Positions 1 through 12,224 are shown, numbered from the stretch's first letter. The stretch is 64,000 bases of DNA from Membranipora membranacea (GCA_914767715.1 OU612073.1:16862001-16926000), one strand, 5' to 3'. Made by a program: numbers and translations. The notes: generated by a model not told the origin, from the sequence alone.

Positions 1-97
1 GATGATTCAGCAGAACCAGATCATTCATCAAAACCTCTTTCCTCATTTCTTATTTGTATAAATTAACTTTTTATTGCATAGACTAGTCAAACCAGCC

Positions 98-3000
98 ATG
101 GATAATAAACAGGGTACACACACCACAGGCCAGTCTCACAATGTCGGGAAAAGGCACACATACTTACCTGTATTCAACATCTCTTTAATCTGTGTAGTTA
201 TTGTCAGCGTGGGATTCTGTTACTATGATATGAGGGTCAGGCTGTATGACATAGGAGCAAACCAGACTCACCAGGTATAATTATTATTTGTTTGAATTCA
301 GAACCATTTTGAGCTGTAGGCCTATACAGGTAAGTATGTAGGCATATATGGTTTATTGGTGATGCAATAGGCTAATTCTGTGTGAGCTCTTTTATTTTAA
401 TCACCACATCAAATCATGATAATAAGTTTTTCTTTGAACGCAACAAATCATACGAAGTGATGCTAATGCTATGCCATTCTTGGTTGTATTTATTGTCATA
501 AAGAGGAGACACCCCATTCCGAAACGATCAGATTTGAGCTAAAGATACCTCATTAATATGTATACAGTATTTAATTATCCTGTAAATTACTGAAGGTTGT
601 GAGGTAGATGCTGACAAAATATTTGTCGTTTTTATTAGTAGACTAAAGTGACGACTATCAGTCACACATAACTTATTGCTTGCTTTTTGGTTTTGATCGG
701 GAGCCACTTACAGGATGATTGTTTACCTGGTGGCAAGTGGATTACGTACCATATCAAAAGCGCCTCTTAGAGTTTGATTGACCATTGTGCTGTTGATGAG
801 TTTTGCTTATAGTATAAAACGTTCAGACAAGTGACAAAATGAATTATATTTATTCTTCAGTTAGTCTTTATATTAGCTCAATGATTTTACAACAGATTCA
901 CAAAAGATCATCATGGCGAGGCTCCCAAAATGATCCTCAAATGTGTGATGGGATATTCAGATGCCAGCAAGGGAGAAACTGCAGATGTTACAGTAATAAT
1001 CAAATAATACATACTACAAAGGATATCACTACAGACACTACAGCGCAGCAGAGGCAGTCCCCTCAACAAACGCGTACTCAGGCTACAACTACCCGCATCA
1101 GACAGGCTGAAGGAGAAGTTACTCAGAGTCAACGCATAGCTATAATACCAAGACCTCCTGCACAAGTTCCTGCTGCTTTTAATCACATATTGGGAGCAAG
1201 TAAGATAGTATAAAATATGACCAGTCATCTATAGTATTGATCTACACCAGTGCCAGGAAAATACAGGAACCATGGAAAGATTTTCTTGGATTGGAAACGC
1301 AATGATAAAACGCAGCACATCATAACGCTTGCACTAAAATTGAAATCTGAGGAGAATAATTTATTTTCCCTAGTTTTGCCAAACATATTAAATATATTTC
1401 TTTAATCAGAACTTGTTACTTAAAGAATCTTATGAGAAGCTTTTTTTTTCGATTTGGTCCCCAAACAATATAGGAAATAACCAAGCAAATTGTATGATAC
1501 TCTAGAGATGTAAAGTAATTGCAGAAGGTGACATATGCCTTTGTGTGAAGGTAATTAGATTTGGGCTAGCTAACAATTACTTGACCTGGTTACTTTTTAA
1601 ACTCATTCTTCCCAACGATGGGTATGAGGAAGCATAAATCTAGCATCCCTAAACTTGACGAACTAAACTCTAGCTGCTATTTATACGTTTACTCCTCTAG
1701 GTGATGCATTGAAAAAAGTACAGGAAATAGGTTCCTGCTCATGATTTATAATTATTTTTATCTGCTTATCCAAGGGCATAGTACCCTTGGCTTATCATAC
1801 ACTAAAGCCATATGATATAACCATAGCATCGGCAAAACTCATATTTAGATTTTTCTAGTTGCCTGGAAAACATTGGATATCATTTTACAATATAACGACA
1901 ATTCTCCGGACTGCTGGATTGTTCAAATCAATCCAAGTCATATGAACTGCGAAGTGATTTGTATTTAATTTTGTTGAACTTAATTTCATACCAGCTTGTT
2001 ATTTTTCCTTCCTAGGACCACCAGCTGCAGCATTCCAATTATCAGCAACCCAATTATCAGCATTTGCCAGCAAAGGTAGGTCAAGTAAACATACAACATT
2101 ACAGTATTGAGTATAAGAGAGATCTCCAGATTGTAAGTTTAGTTTAGTTTAGTTTATTGAAGCGTCAGTATCAAATATTGATAAAAAGGAATGCGCACAA
2201 TGTTAAAATTATGTAGAAACTATACTAATAAAAATCGAGGTAATGAATAAATGGTTATGAATCTGCCTGTTGCGTGTGTGTTTAGGAGGAATCATGGTGA
2301 GATGGGGAAACTTCCGGTGTCCCAGCGATCTCCGACCAGTTCAAGCAGGTGAGTACATAATAATCAGTGAAATATATTTATTCTTAACAGTTACTGATTG
2401 GCATTGATATAAAAAAATTATAGTCGCATAAATATATGTGAAACACAAAAAGATATGGTTGTAGTTTGGAAATTTCTGCATATTATGTTAAAATTATATA
2501 TCACACTGATATATTTATCACACAGTGTTATATATATATATATATATATATCACACAGTGTTAAAATTTATCACACTGATCAATTGAGACAAAAAATCAC
2601 TACAACTTTTAACTCTTTACCAATTCAGATAGGCTCAGCAACCAAACTTACTCATTTTAAACAACAACTATCAAAGCACTTTATATCCTATTAATTCTTG
2701 TTACTTGAGTATTTTTTCTTTTTCTCGCCGCTTAAGTTTTTTCTTTTTTGTTCTTTCACTGCATGAAAAACATTCCTAAAGATGATGTAGAATGACAATA
2801 AAAGTATATATATATATATATATATAGCAAAAAAAAATTCAAGACTTAAAATGTTACAATATAGATGCTTGACTTAGAATATTAAATTCACCCTCAGGTT
2901 TCATGGCTGGTCCTCTAGCTACGAGTAATTCTGGAGGGAATGACATACTGTGCCTACCGAGATTGGCCGACTCTCTGAATGGAGTTCTCACTCTGACAGG

Positions 3001-3995
3001 CAGCTCTTCGGCCCCTCTCATTGGACCTCTTCAGTTTGACACTACTAATTCTACACTGAGGGATTCTATCATAGAGTGTGCCATTTGCCGCCTACAACCC
3101 GATACAAATGCGGTCAGTACAATATGTATATATATATAGTATAGTATATATGTGTGACTAACTTGATTAACTAACAAACTTTATTACCATAATTAAGTGA
3201 AAGGGTAAGAAAATGAAAATTTGCCTGCAAATATCACTTTCCAGCTGATGTTAATTTTGTAAAAAAGCTGATACTTACACTTTAGAGTACTGACAGTTGA
3301 TTATTTGCAGGCAGAGTTGTTTTGGTTTTTTCTACTCTATTGAAGAACAAAGAGTCAAATATCTAATTCGCTGGGTTATTTGCATGGCTAAATGGCAGCT
3401 TAGTGCATATCCAAAATATCAGACATGCTTCATTTTGATTAGGAAGAAACCTGTGTTCTTGGCCCTTATATTGCAAGGCTGGGGGATGACAATGGTAACA
3501 CATGAATAAGAAACATAAGGCTACATATTTCAGAGCAATGTGCTTGTAGCCTAATAACAATATACATGTGTAGGCCTAATATCAGTCAATCTAAATTATC
3601 AAATTCAAATTTCTGTGTACTAGCCTAAATAAATTGCTTCTGTTGGAGCCTATATTTAATGAACAATGAGAGCGATACATCTTATGATGAATGATCGAAT
3701 GCTTAAGTTAGGGCTTCGCTCCTTGTTTCAGGTGATGATGCCTGGCGCTCGGGTCTGTCCACCTGGTTGGAGAGTACTGTACGGAGGCTGGCTGATGGGA
3801 GCAGCTGGTACTCGAGGGCCATCAGTCAACCACATATGTATTGATAGTAACCCAACAGTAGAACAGAGAAATAGAGACAGCAGGGCTACTAGACTATCCC
3901 ATGTTCATTTCGGAGGATGCCCTAGCAGATCATCACGATCTTGTAATTCGTATGCTCAACAGCAGAAACTACCCTGTGTTGTGTGCTCTCAGTGA
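98..3995 (+). CDS. Type II membrane protein with short-chain collagen C4-like C-terminal domain (6 exons)
   Basis: Exons read as 98-274, 896-1199, 2016-2075, 2286-2348, 2898-3112 and 3732-3995. All junctions are GT-AG and all phases join without a stop, giving 360 residues. ATG 98 sits in a good context (gccATGg). Residues about 23-43 form one membrane span after a short basic N-terminus, so the chain should be type II with its C-terminus outside. Residues about 60-180 are a Gln/Thr/Pro-rich linker without Gly-X-Y repeats. Residues about 181-360 match the globular C-terminal domain known from sponge short-chain collagen C4, with landmarks VRWG, ILCLPR, ECAIC, VCPPGW, HICID and PCVVC. Family knowledge suggests an extracellular matrix or adhesion role. 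The oddity is a membrane anchor and Thr-rich stalk in place of the collagen helix. An exon upstream of base 1 is possible, because an acceptor-like TTGCATAG lies just before the ATG. Confidence 0.8.
2530..2551. repeat. (TA)n microsatellite
   Basis: About eleven TA dinucleotides lie in intron 4 of the collagen-C4-like gene. They are flanked on both sides by copies of a TATCACACAGTG-type motif. A second TA run follows at 2802-2826, at the end of the LINE fragment. Confidence 0.9.
2578..2826 (+). mobile_element. 3' end of a non-LTR (LINE) retrotransposon, 5'-truncated
   Basis: The + strand frame ending at 2694 reads FNSLPIQIG, then LTHFKQQLSKHF, then a stop. That is the usual C-terminal end of LINE reverse-transcriptase ORFs (a W/F-NSLP motif followed by FK..L). 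A short 3' UTR follows, then an AATAAAAG and a (TA)n tail at 2802-2826, a common end for CR1/Jockey-like elements. Nothing upstream encodes reverse transcriptase, so this is a dead-on-arrival copy sitting in the intron in the sense direction. The clade cannot be fixed from this short piece. Confidence 0.6.
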
Positions 3996-4065
3996 AACGT
4001 TAGACCAATAACACGCTTTAGATTCTGAGTGAGCCTTTTTTTTTCAAATCTCATCACCTCCTTGA

Positions 4066-4071
4066 AATAAA
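4066..4071 (+). terminator. AATAAA polyadenylation signal, collagen-C4-like gene
   Basis: AATAAA lies 71 bases past the stop codon at 3995, so the 3' UTR is probably short. Confidence 0.6.
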
Positions 4072-4690
4072 TATTTTAAGATACCGATTCAGTACTTTCA
4101 AAGATGTGATTGCTTTACTTCTCTAATATAACTTGTGCATATTATGGCAGAACATAAAAGCATTTAAATGTAATTTCAAATTTTTATAAGACTGTTCAAA
4201 TTTAAAGCATTGTAGATTTCAATGATGAATGAAAAATAGCAAACGAGAACTAATTGTTGTTTTATTTGAATAGAACCATACCATTTATGTTTTGGGCGGC
4301 CGTCTTCTACTAATGTATTCACTACTGAAGAGACCAAATTTATAATGAAGATGAACTCGCACAAATACATTTTTTGACTAATTATTATTTCAATAATGCT
4401 TACTAAGTCTGTTCTCTCTTGTAAATATATTGGAGAATTAAAATGTTCTGAAGAAAGGTAAAAGCACAGCTTAGTATGTCCATTTGACCAAGGAGTTAGA
4501 GACAACTCCTTGATGTGACTTATGACCAAGCGACAAATGAGATACGCACTAAGTTAAGCTGAAGCAAGGAGGCTAGCTGAACTCCCTTTGCAGAAAAAAC
4601 TTCAAAAATGAATTTGATCTAGGGCTGGTAAACGAAAGATTTATTCAAGAGACTTGCCGCACAAGAGAAAAATGCTGCAGTTTATAAAGC
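4072..4690. other. Intergenic, no gene seen
   Basis: AT-rich sequence. The longest open frame (minus strand, 4176-4529) shows no known domain, has no splice partners and is judged chance. Confidence 0.5.
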
Positions 4691-4761
4691 AGCAGAGTGG
4701 CACAGTGAAGCGTGCTGGGCCCATAACCCAGATGTCGGTGGATCGAAACCACTCTCTGCTA
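4691..4761 (+). tRNA. tRNA-iMet(CAT), initiator type
   Basis: The sequence folds as a cloverleaf. The acceptor stem AGCAGAG pairs fully with CTCTGCT, including the A1:T72 pair typical of eukaryotic initiators. The anticodon stem CTGGG/CCCAG has the initiator G-C triplet and the loop CCCATAA with anticodon CAT. The T loop is ATCGAAA, the initiator-specific form in place of TTC. A run of four T follows at about 4766. Two defects are visible: the D loop is one base shorter than usual, giving 71 nt rather than the usual 72, and the D stem has one A-C mismatch. It may be functional or a slightly decayed copy. Confidence 0.85.
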
Positions 4762-5590
4762 TTTATTTTGGGCAAGCAATGAACTCCGAACATTTTTTTA
4801 AAGTTCTAGTTAAATACTCTAGCCCCGAGAGGTAGCTGAAATCGGTTCACAAAGTTGAAAAAGAGGGAGGAAAACCAAATTTGAAGTGAAAATACCCTTA
4901 TTGAAACTGTGGTTACATCAAATCTCAAATGCCACTTTGCTCAGAAACATTTGAAGGTATACTAAAAAAATAAATACTTGGACTTATCTTCCCATGTTAC
5001 AAGAGGGGATAATTTTGACTGAGGCAACTGTAAATACTATTCAGAGGCCCCAGACATTTGATATAACATTGCGTGAACCTGTATGATGAGTTGATAAAGT
5101 CGACAAAGAGAATTTGAATTATGCGATTATGGTACATGTGGAGCACGCCTTGCAATAACCAATGTCGAAACTGTAAGTTAAGCCTAACGTGGGTTTTAAC
5201 TTACAATGATTTTTGAGGTGCCTACGTTGGAATATAACTTATTTGTAGATTCATTTCGTAAATTTCTCACCATTGTTTACTGGTTGAGATTCTGATAAGT
5301 ACCATCACCAAAGTGGGAAGTAAATATATCCTGATCATAAATGGTAGTGATCTACTGGCATAATATGGTACTATATGATACCCGAGTCTTTCGTTTCGTG
5401 CCTTATGATAATCACGGTTGAAAAATTTTGTCTGTTATTTCTAAGATTTTGTCTTAAGACCCATGTAAAGTCTTATGGTCTGCTTGAGTTCTATGGGTCC
5501 CTGAGACCTGAACCCAGGTTGATCCAAGTTACCTCAATCAGCCCCTTCTCAAAGACAAGACAAAGTCTTATGGCCAGTTTTGGAGGAAGT
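4762..5590. other. Intergenic, no gene seen
   Basis: No coding frame with support. A small inverted repeat lies near 5175-5205 (GTAAGTTAA and TTAACTTAC), possibly a decayed foldback element. Confidence 0.45.
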
Positions 5591-6007
5591 ACGATTTCAA
5601 GTTTGGCGCAGTGGTTAGCGTGTCTGCCACTTGACCAGCCGGTTGTGGGTTCAAACCCCGTCCGGGACCGAAAGTCGTTTCGACTTTGACTGATCACATA
5701 GTCCCTTCGGATCAGGACTATAAATAATGGAGGTCTTCTGTATGTACACCACCATCGTGCATGCAGATTAAAGAACCCTCCTGTATGGTATAGCTCCTAT
5801 ACAGGAGGATGCTGTCATCAACCACTGCTGCTCCGGCCTTGTAGCGCTATGCTTCACGCTGGGTTAAAGCTGTCAGTAGTTGAAAAGTGGCACTAATGAC
5901 TCGGAAACCTAGTCACTATAAAACCTCTTCCTATGCCGCACCTTGGTGCAGTCATCGTCTACCTAGACGGACAGCAAATATATATATAAATATAATACGA
6001 TTTCAAG
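5591..6007 (+). mobile_element. tRNA-derived SINE with perfect 11 bp target-site duplication
   Basis: The element body is 5602-5996. It begins with a tRNA-like head: A box TGGCGCAGTGG at 5604 and B box GGTTCAAACCC at 5648. A tRNA-unrelated body of about 320 bp follows, containing a GATTAAAGAACCC motif of the kind seen in many invertebrate SINE bodies, and a hairpin (CCTCCTGTAT and ATACAGGAGG). It ends in a (TA)-rich tail. Both ends are flanked by ACGATTTCAAG (5591-5601 and 5997-6007), an exact duplication showing a fairly recent insertion by target-primed reverse transcription. Confidence 0.9.
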
Positions 6008-6303
6008 TATTAGGTAAATCTGACACCTGACCCCCCCCCCACCCCTTCCATAGCCACCCTGATAGGTTATAGCCTGATAACTCAAGATTCTCCCTCCCCA
6101 CAAAATATCCTATGGTAATAAAATCAAGTGCATTGAGTCCAATGATTGGATTCCTTTTAGTGTTTATAAATAGATCATTTTTGAAACGCAATTATAATAG
6201 TGATACAACCGGAACTTCATCCTAATCATCTGTTATAAGCTGAAAAAGCTTCGAGTCTGCTTCATTCTCAAATAAGTAACTTACATCCCATAAGCTATCC
6301 AGG
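6008..6303. other. Upstream region of the Shisa-like gene, with C-run
   Basis: A C-homopolymer of ten bases, broken by one A and followed by more C, lies at about 6031-6045. No gene was seen. The promoter of the Shisa-like gene should lie here, but no clear TATA box was found. Confidence 0.4.
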
Positions 6304-8341
6304 ATGGACGCTTCAAGCAGCAGGTCATCTTCTGTCGCTCTAATGTGTCTACTTGCTACAGCCTTCTCAGTATTTGGTTTCAGTAAGATGTGATCGATTG
6401 AAGTGTTTGACTTTTATTTTTCGGAGATTAGGCTTTTGCAAGAAAAAACCCTTAAAAATTCGGTTCAAATGAATCGCAGCAAATACAGAAGAGAATTTAA
6501 TATTCTTTATGGAAGATATAGACAGATTAAATGTATTATGCTGACAACTTTGCAACCTAGGCATGATCTCACAAAAAGATGCTACAAGAGTTATATTAAT
6601 TATTCAATTTAAACTTAGTTTTTTTGGAGTTTTTCTTCTTAACTTCTTCTGAAAAACATTTTAAACAAATAAGATTTATACCAATAAAAAGTATATAAAT
6701 ACTCATATATAGATATATTTATATATATATATGTATCTAATCTATATTATTCATAAATTTATTGTTTGTCTTTGTTTTCCGCATAGCTGCATGTACGATA
6801 AGATCATTTTGTACTGTCAGCGTCAGTTCATTAGAAACTCTCAGGTATGATTTTTCTTTCTCAAAAGGCACATTGACATACAGCTGTTCACACTGGATGG
6901 TAAACACAGGATTGATAGCTGCCGATACTTTTCATACTGCGACGACCCGATCGATGTTGACAGGGTTACAGTGGGCTGCTGTGTCCACACAAACACTACT
7001 GCCATCACTCGTCTCTCTTGTGCAGTGGCTGGAATTTATTGCCCCACTGGCTCTTCTGTACGAATTTATCCCAATGCAAATATTATACCTCCATCAAGGG
7101 CACCTACAACGAGAGCTTCACCGATTTCTATCACCACCACTACAAGACCGAGGTGGTATAGACAAACAAAAACTACACGGTACCGATGGAATAGACGAAC
7201 AACAACCCAATACCGACCTTATCGCAGGCCTACAACAGCAAAGCCATATTGCGTAACCTACCGAAACTCAACACCTATATCTAAATACAGTTCCTCTTAT
7301 AAGTGAGTTCATATACCACTCATTAATCATGTACAGGTCAGGACAGGTCAGCATATTTTGACCCGTCTACTGAATTATCATCAAAATAAAATGGTATTTT
7401 GACACGGAATCAAATAAAATGTATTTTCCTTAATTTGCAGCATAATTCAGATACTCAAAATAGCAGGGGGAGTATGTAGTGCAGTGCTTCTCATAATCGC
7501 AATCTGTGGTTACTGCAGCCGTAGAAGAAATACAGCTGATGCTGGTCAGACAGACAATCTCTCCTCTCTTCAGTACCTGGAGACTGGTATGTCTTAGTTT
7601 CAATATAGATGACATGGCGATGACAGGTACTAATATTTGTTTTTTTCGTATTTCCCAGTGTCAAGTTACTGTCCCAGTGTCAAGTTGCTGTCCCAGTTTC
7701 AAGTTACTGTCCCAGTGTCAAGTTACTATCTTAGCGCCTAGTTATCAGTGTTTATCTGAGGTTTTTTCCATTTTTTGAACTTTTAACTGAATGATTGTTT
7801 ACCTGAAGACAGTTCGTTGCCGAACTCAAAAGATGTGGCACATCAATATCCAAACAACTGTTCAGCGTTAGGATGCATTTGAGATATAAAATCAATTAAA
7901 TTACAAAAAACATTGAAAATCATAATTATCAAGTGGAACACATTGGCAAAATCTTAAGAAAATCCCACTAGTTCGAGCATGTTATATAGAAAGTGATAGC
8001 CAGCATCATTCCAATATCTAGCCCATGCCATAGGTTGTGCTAAGAAATGTGGTATTTTTATTTGATGGGTCAAGTCTTAAAAATCATGTTAGATCCTCGA
8101 TTAACCATTGATGATAAAGGGCTTTGTTCGAGATTTTCCCTTTGACCCTCTAACTAACAGTTGGTCATAATGACTGACCTTTGGGATGTATCTCTCATCA
8201 CAACTATAGGATTGTGTTTGTTTTCCAGATGACATCTCAATGACAACTCGATCAAACCGATCAAACAAGCAAATTATAGCTGATGAAACACAGGATGTAA
8301 CCTCATCAGACCATGATGATAATGTGTATCCGTCATTGTGA
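6304..8341 (+). CDS. Shisa/WBP1-like single-pass membrane protein, tail truncated by a premature stop
   Basis: The model is 6304-6382, 6787-6814 (or 6844), 6868-7302, 7441-7586 and 8229-8341, about 266 residues. Exon 1 encodes a signal peptide with core VALMCLLATAFSVFGF. The ectodomain has a compact Cys cluster (CRYFSYC, VGCC, SCAVAGIYC) and then a Thr/Arg/Tyr-rich stalk. The membrane span is IIQILKIAGGVCSAVLLIIAICGYC, followed by a basic stop-transfer. A small Cys-rich head, one span and a proline-rich tail resemble Shisa and WBP1/VOPP1 proteins; the family call is inference. The frame stops at TGA 8339-8341. Without that stop it stays open to TAA 8492 and reaches VPPPSYND, a WW-domain ligand that is intact in the copied tail exon at 35964. 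The second intron is ambiguous (see findings). Confidence 0.6.
7654..7728. repeat. Minisatellite, 19 bp unit x about 4
   Basis: Four near-identical copies of CCCAGTGTCAAGTTACTGT stand head to tail in the last intron of the Shisa-like gene. Confidence 0.9.
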
Positions 8342-9656
8342 CTGTCCGCTGGTGCAGAGGAGGAGACAGAATCAGGCGCTGCGCATCAGCAAAGGTCGAC
8401 AGACAAAAACACTGCGGCTGAGGATGGACACACCCCCTTCGATCTACCTAGTGTACCTCCTCCATCCTATAATGATGTATGTATCCATGTTTAAGTCTGT
8501 TTAAGTCCAATACATACAGTTAATACAGACAATAGTGTCCAATGATATCTGGTTCAGTGTGACATGGTGATGTGACCTACGTTTTGAGTGGTGCAACACC
8601 GTAGTATAATCGAGTGTGGTGCGGCAGTGCAGTTGTACTACCTAATATCCACATTTCACAATGATGGGTAGTTTTGCTGACTTTAAAGCACGCCAATGTG
8701 AATTTGCCATCAGTATTTGTCTCTCTTGAACAACAATGCTAGCATACTTATTCTCCGATCTTCCCTCCGTTCCCGCTCTCAAAGATCATCATATAAGTTA
8801 AAGCAAAGCCAGTTAACAAACAGGGACTTAAAATTTTGTTTCATGATTAGAATTTTTTATGGAGTCCCTTATCTTACTCTTTAATTATTCAGGTAACTAG
8901 GCCAATGGGACACAGAGACAATGATTTTGTTTAGACCGCTAGAAGAAGATCTTATCTACAATGAAACTACACAATGAGACTCTGCTTATGAGATATCCTG
9001 GGAATGAGTGATTGAGAAAGGCTAGAACATTGGATACAAGATTTGTGGTATATCAAAAATTTCAATTTCTTCGATGCCGGCGAATCAAGATTGGAAATAG
9101 TCAACTTTTTCACCAAATAGTCAAACCTTTATCCAGGAGCCAGACAATCAGATTGTCATGTGTGTACCATAGAATTCTGCTGCTATGACTTAATGCTAGA
9201 TTTTCTTACCTATTATTATAAATTTTCATTATTCATTAAAATAGCCTCATTGATTATACACATTAAGATCATTTTGACCTAAAAAATTACAACCTTTATT
9301 TAATTTATATACATACTGATAAATTTCCAGATTCTGATTGATCATTAGGTAATGGATCAGTTCATGGCATGGTGATGGTCTCTGTCTAAAAATGTAGAAA
9401 AATATGTAATATTTTTGAATGTTTGAATTGTTTAAATACAAAGGGGGTCCTTGTTGCATTACGATAGCTGATGATAGAATTCAGTTAAGTTCAAGCTACT
9501 ATTTTTCTCAGATCAGTTGATAACAAGGATACTGGCAGCCTAAATCACTGTAAACATGGCATTATCAATGATAAAAAAATCCTACATATCTAGCACAGGG
9601 GAAGATGAAATGAAAGTCTATTATACTTTCGGATTTGTAAATAAATATTTATATAC

Positions 9657-9660
9657 TTAA
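9657..9660. other. Empty TTAA target site of the 37217-39359 transposon
   Basis: Here ATATACTTAATAAAAC is uninterrupted. In the duplicated copy the same TTAA is doubled and flanks the inserted element. Confidence 0.9.
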
Positions 9661-10509
9661 TAAAACAAATCCTAAAGGTTAAATTGATTCTCATTACATT
9701 TGGTGGTGCCAGTATTTCTACTGCAGTGCACTTACTGTGTTATCACGAATCAGCTGAGAGGGAGCTAAGCTAATTAGGTGAAAGGTATACTCTTACATAA
9801 GAAAATCTGTGTTTGAAAAACTACAGTTACAATTGCAGTTCCTTTAGCAGCACAACGGAAGCTGTGAGCATTTTAAAGTAGGGTTAGACAACTAGCAAAT
9901 ATATAGATGTTTGGCATTTGACATTATCACAGAATGCAGTCTGCATAAATGTATAATGTACAATATATAAGATGTTTGTTGTAGAATAATACTTTGCGAA
10001 TTTAATTATTAAATTCAATTTGTGAAAGTGGCTTGCAAAATGGTGTTTTGTCCTGAATATTGCTGGTCTACACACATAAAACTTAGTAGTTCTAACTTGG
10101 AGTTATGCTTTCTCAGCTCTATCATAAAGTTCTATCTCTCCGATTGTACAGTCAACAACCCATTTTCAAATATGTGTCAGGAATTAAGGAGCTGTTTTTG
10201 ATGTAACACATATAGTATTATTATATGAATTATCACATCAGTAAAATTTAGATCAGTTCAGTATTGCTACTTGGTTACTTCAGCACTAGAGATATTTAAT
10301 CAAATAAGGTCCATGTGTAAAATTAACCGTAGATTGTACAGCGTAGCGCTTTTGCAATCTATCGTTTTTTGATAGACTGAGCTTCATATGAAGGCTTAGA
10401 TAACATGTACAGTATAAAGTGCAAATAGCAAATCAACCGCTTTACCCAATTATGTATATTCATGAGAGGTCAGAGAAAAGAATATTTGACGTATTTACTA
10501 TATGCCAAT

Positions 10510-10740
10510 GACAAGTAGGAGGTGGCTCATGCATGCGAATGTTGAAAGTCGTGGGTTCTCATCCAATTGCAGTCCATCATCTACTGGGGTTGGTTGGCTC
10601 CCAGGTATGATCTGACCTGCCTGCAAACAGAGAGCAACTTGGCATAGATATTGCAGCCTCGCCACTACGGCACTAATATTTTGCCCCTCATGCTTCGGAA
10701 TGTGATGTGTGATAAGACACCTGATTTTAATCAACCGTTT
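10510..10740 (+). mobile_element. tRNA-derived SINE fragment (same family as 47616)
   Basis: A degraded B box (GGGTTCTCATCC) is followed by ATTGCAGTCC and CCTGCAAACAGAGAGCAAC. These correspond to GCTGCAGTCC and CCAGCAAACTGAGAGCAAC in the better-preserved copy at 47616. The A box is poor, so this is an old copy. Confidence 0.6.
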
Positions 10741-11030
10741 TTAATCAAAATCTGGACAGCCTGTAAGATCCTAATCGAATTTTGACTAATAAATAATAAG
10801 TAACTTGAAAAGGTTTTCTAAGAATTAAAGGAATTTAGAAATTGATTATTAAATAACCTACAGCTCTCCATTTAAAATTGCGCCCACATTCATAATACAT
10901 TTGATATATCTGTCTTTGGTCAGGATTCACAGTCGAGCAATATACTGCGATTCTGTGAAAGCAAACTGTGAGCTCTGTGCAAACCATCAAGGAAGCCAGG
11001 ATTTCATTGCAATCATTCAAAACTTGATTT

Positions 11031-12165
11031 TGATTATGTCGTAACTATCAGTAGAGCTGGTAACTACTTCCGATACTAAGCACCTTGATCTCTCAATGTG
11101 CATGACTTGAAAAATATAGAATCTGGGTGAGATCGCTCTTGAGATGGCCATTCTGCGCTGCCATCTTTTGAGCTGCTGTCACATGGAGAAGTCGTTTACT
11201 TACGGAGCTTGTTATTATGAAGAAGAGGTGAAGTTGATTATCACATCGTAAAGCAATCTTCCCTAAAACTAACAGGTTATTTGGATTACACAAATTATCA
11301 TTTATCTTTGTCTAAAATTTGATCTCCATTTATGATGATTGCAGCTGCTGCATTCAAAAACCAAGACTAGGATTTAGTTGATTGCTTCGGACACGTTACC
11401 AAACTTCCTTCCTAATTTTGGCAACCACCTAAGTCCTTGCCAGTATCTCACAATGAACATCACATGGGATGATAACTCTATTATCATTGCGACAAGTAGA
11501 TAATACAACATCTTAGCCTCAGTTTTTCCCAAACTGCACAGAGTAATCTGGGAGGCTGGTCAGCCAATATCGAAAGGCAAGTCAGACAGCAACCTTTCCA
11601 AGAGCAAACACCATGCATTCTAACTAAGTGAGGCACAATTAACCTGCAAATCAATAAATGAACTTTATGAATCCTGGCTCAAAACAGAATGTCTCCTCTG
11701 ATGATTCATCAAGACAATACCCCTCAGGACGCTATATTTTACCAAAACCTATAACCTGTTTGACGGATAGAGTTGAATGCCGGTGTTGATAGTGCCACGT
11801 ATGGCACCCATCCTGGTCTGATATAGGTTAGTGAGTGACATAATGATAGTACTAGACATACTAGACATTACAGTGCACCTGGTGGGGCTCGAACCCTGGA
11901 CCTCAAGATCCCAAATCAGCCTCCCCTAACACTAGGAGCCATCAGAACATGCAGTCTTTCCTTTCAGTCCCTAATCAACAAACAGATAGAAACCCGAAAG
12001 GGACCAATGGAAAGTACCAGATAGCTTAGGCATTGGCTATTTCACTCAACCCAACCTAACCAATCAGAGGCAATGCATTGACTTCCATAGCTGGGTGGTA
12101 GTTGTGAACTGATACCTATAAAGAGGATAACTCATACATAGAATTTTAACAATCAACGCAAACAG
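11031..12165. other. Intergenic, no gene; one tRNA-like SINE head on the minus strand
   Basis: No coding frame with support. At about 11881-11945 the minus strand carries a B box (GGTTCGAGCCCC) with an upstream tRNA-like segment, probably an old SINE. The rest shows nothing recognisable. Confidence 0.45.
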
Positions 12166-12224
12166 GGAGTTATGTCCCACTCTCCCTGTCACAAATGCTC
12201 TGTTTGCGGATCGACTCTGTGGTA

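Larger units (their letters stand above)
7990..11030. repeat. Segmental duplication, copy 1 (partner 35727-40330)
   Basis: This stretch, from the last intron and tail exon of the Shisa-like gene into downstream intergenic DNA, aligns in the same order with 35727-40330. Anchors include TAGCCCATGCCATAGGTTGT (8022) against TAGCCCTTGCCATAGGTTGT (35736), the tail exons, AGATCATTTTGACC (9268 and 36830) and CACATTCATAATAC (10887 and 40198). Copy 2 contains a 2143 bp transposon that is absent here. Apart from the tail exon and a SINE fragment I see no gene in 8342-11030. Confidence 0.8.

Noticed and set aside
5375-5697. Overlapping frames on both strands
   Set aside because: They run through the tRNA-like head of the SINE.
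7654-7728. CRISPR-like array
   Set aside because: Four 19 bp units with no spacers, in a eukaryotic intron: a minisatellite.
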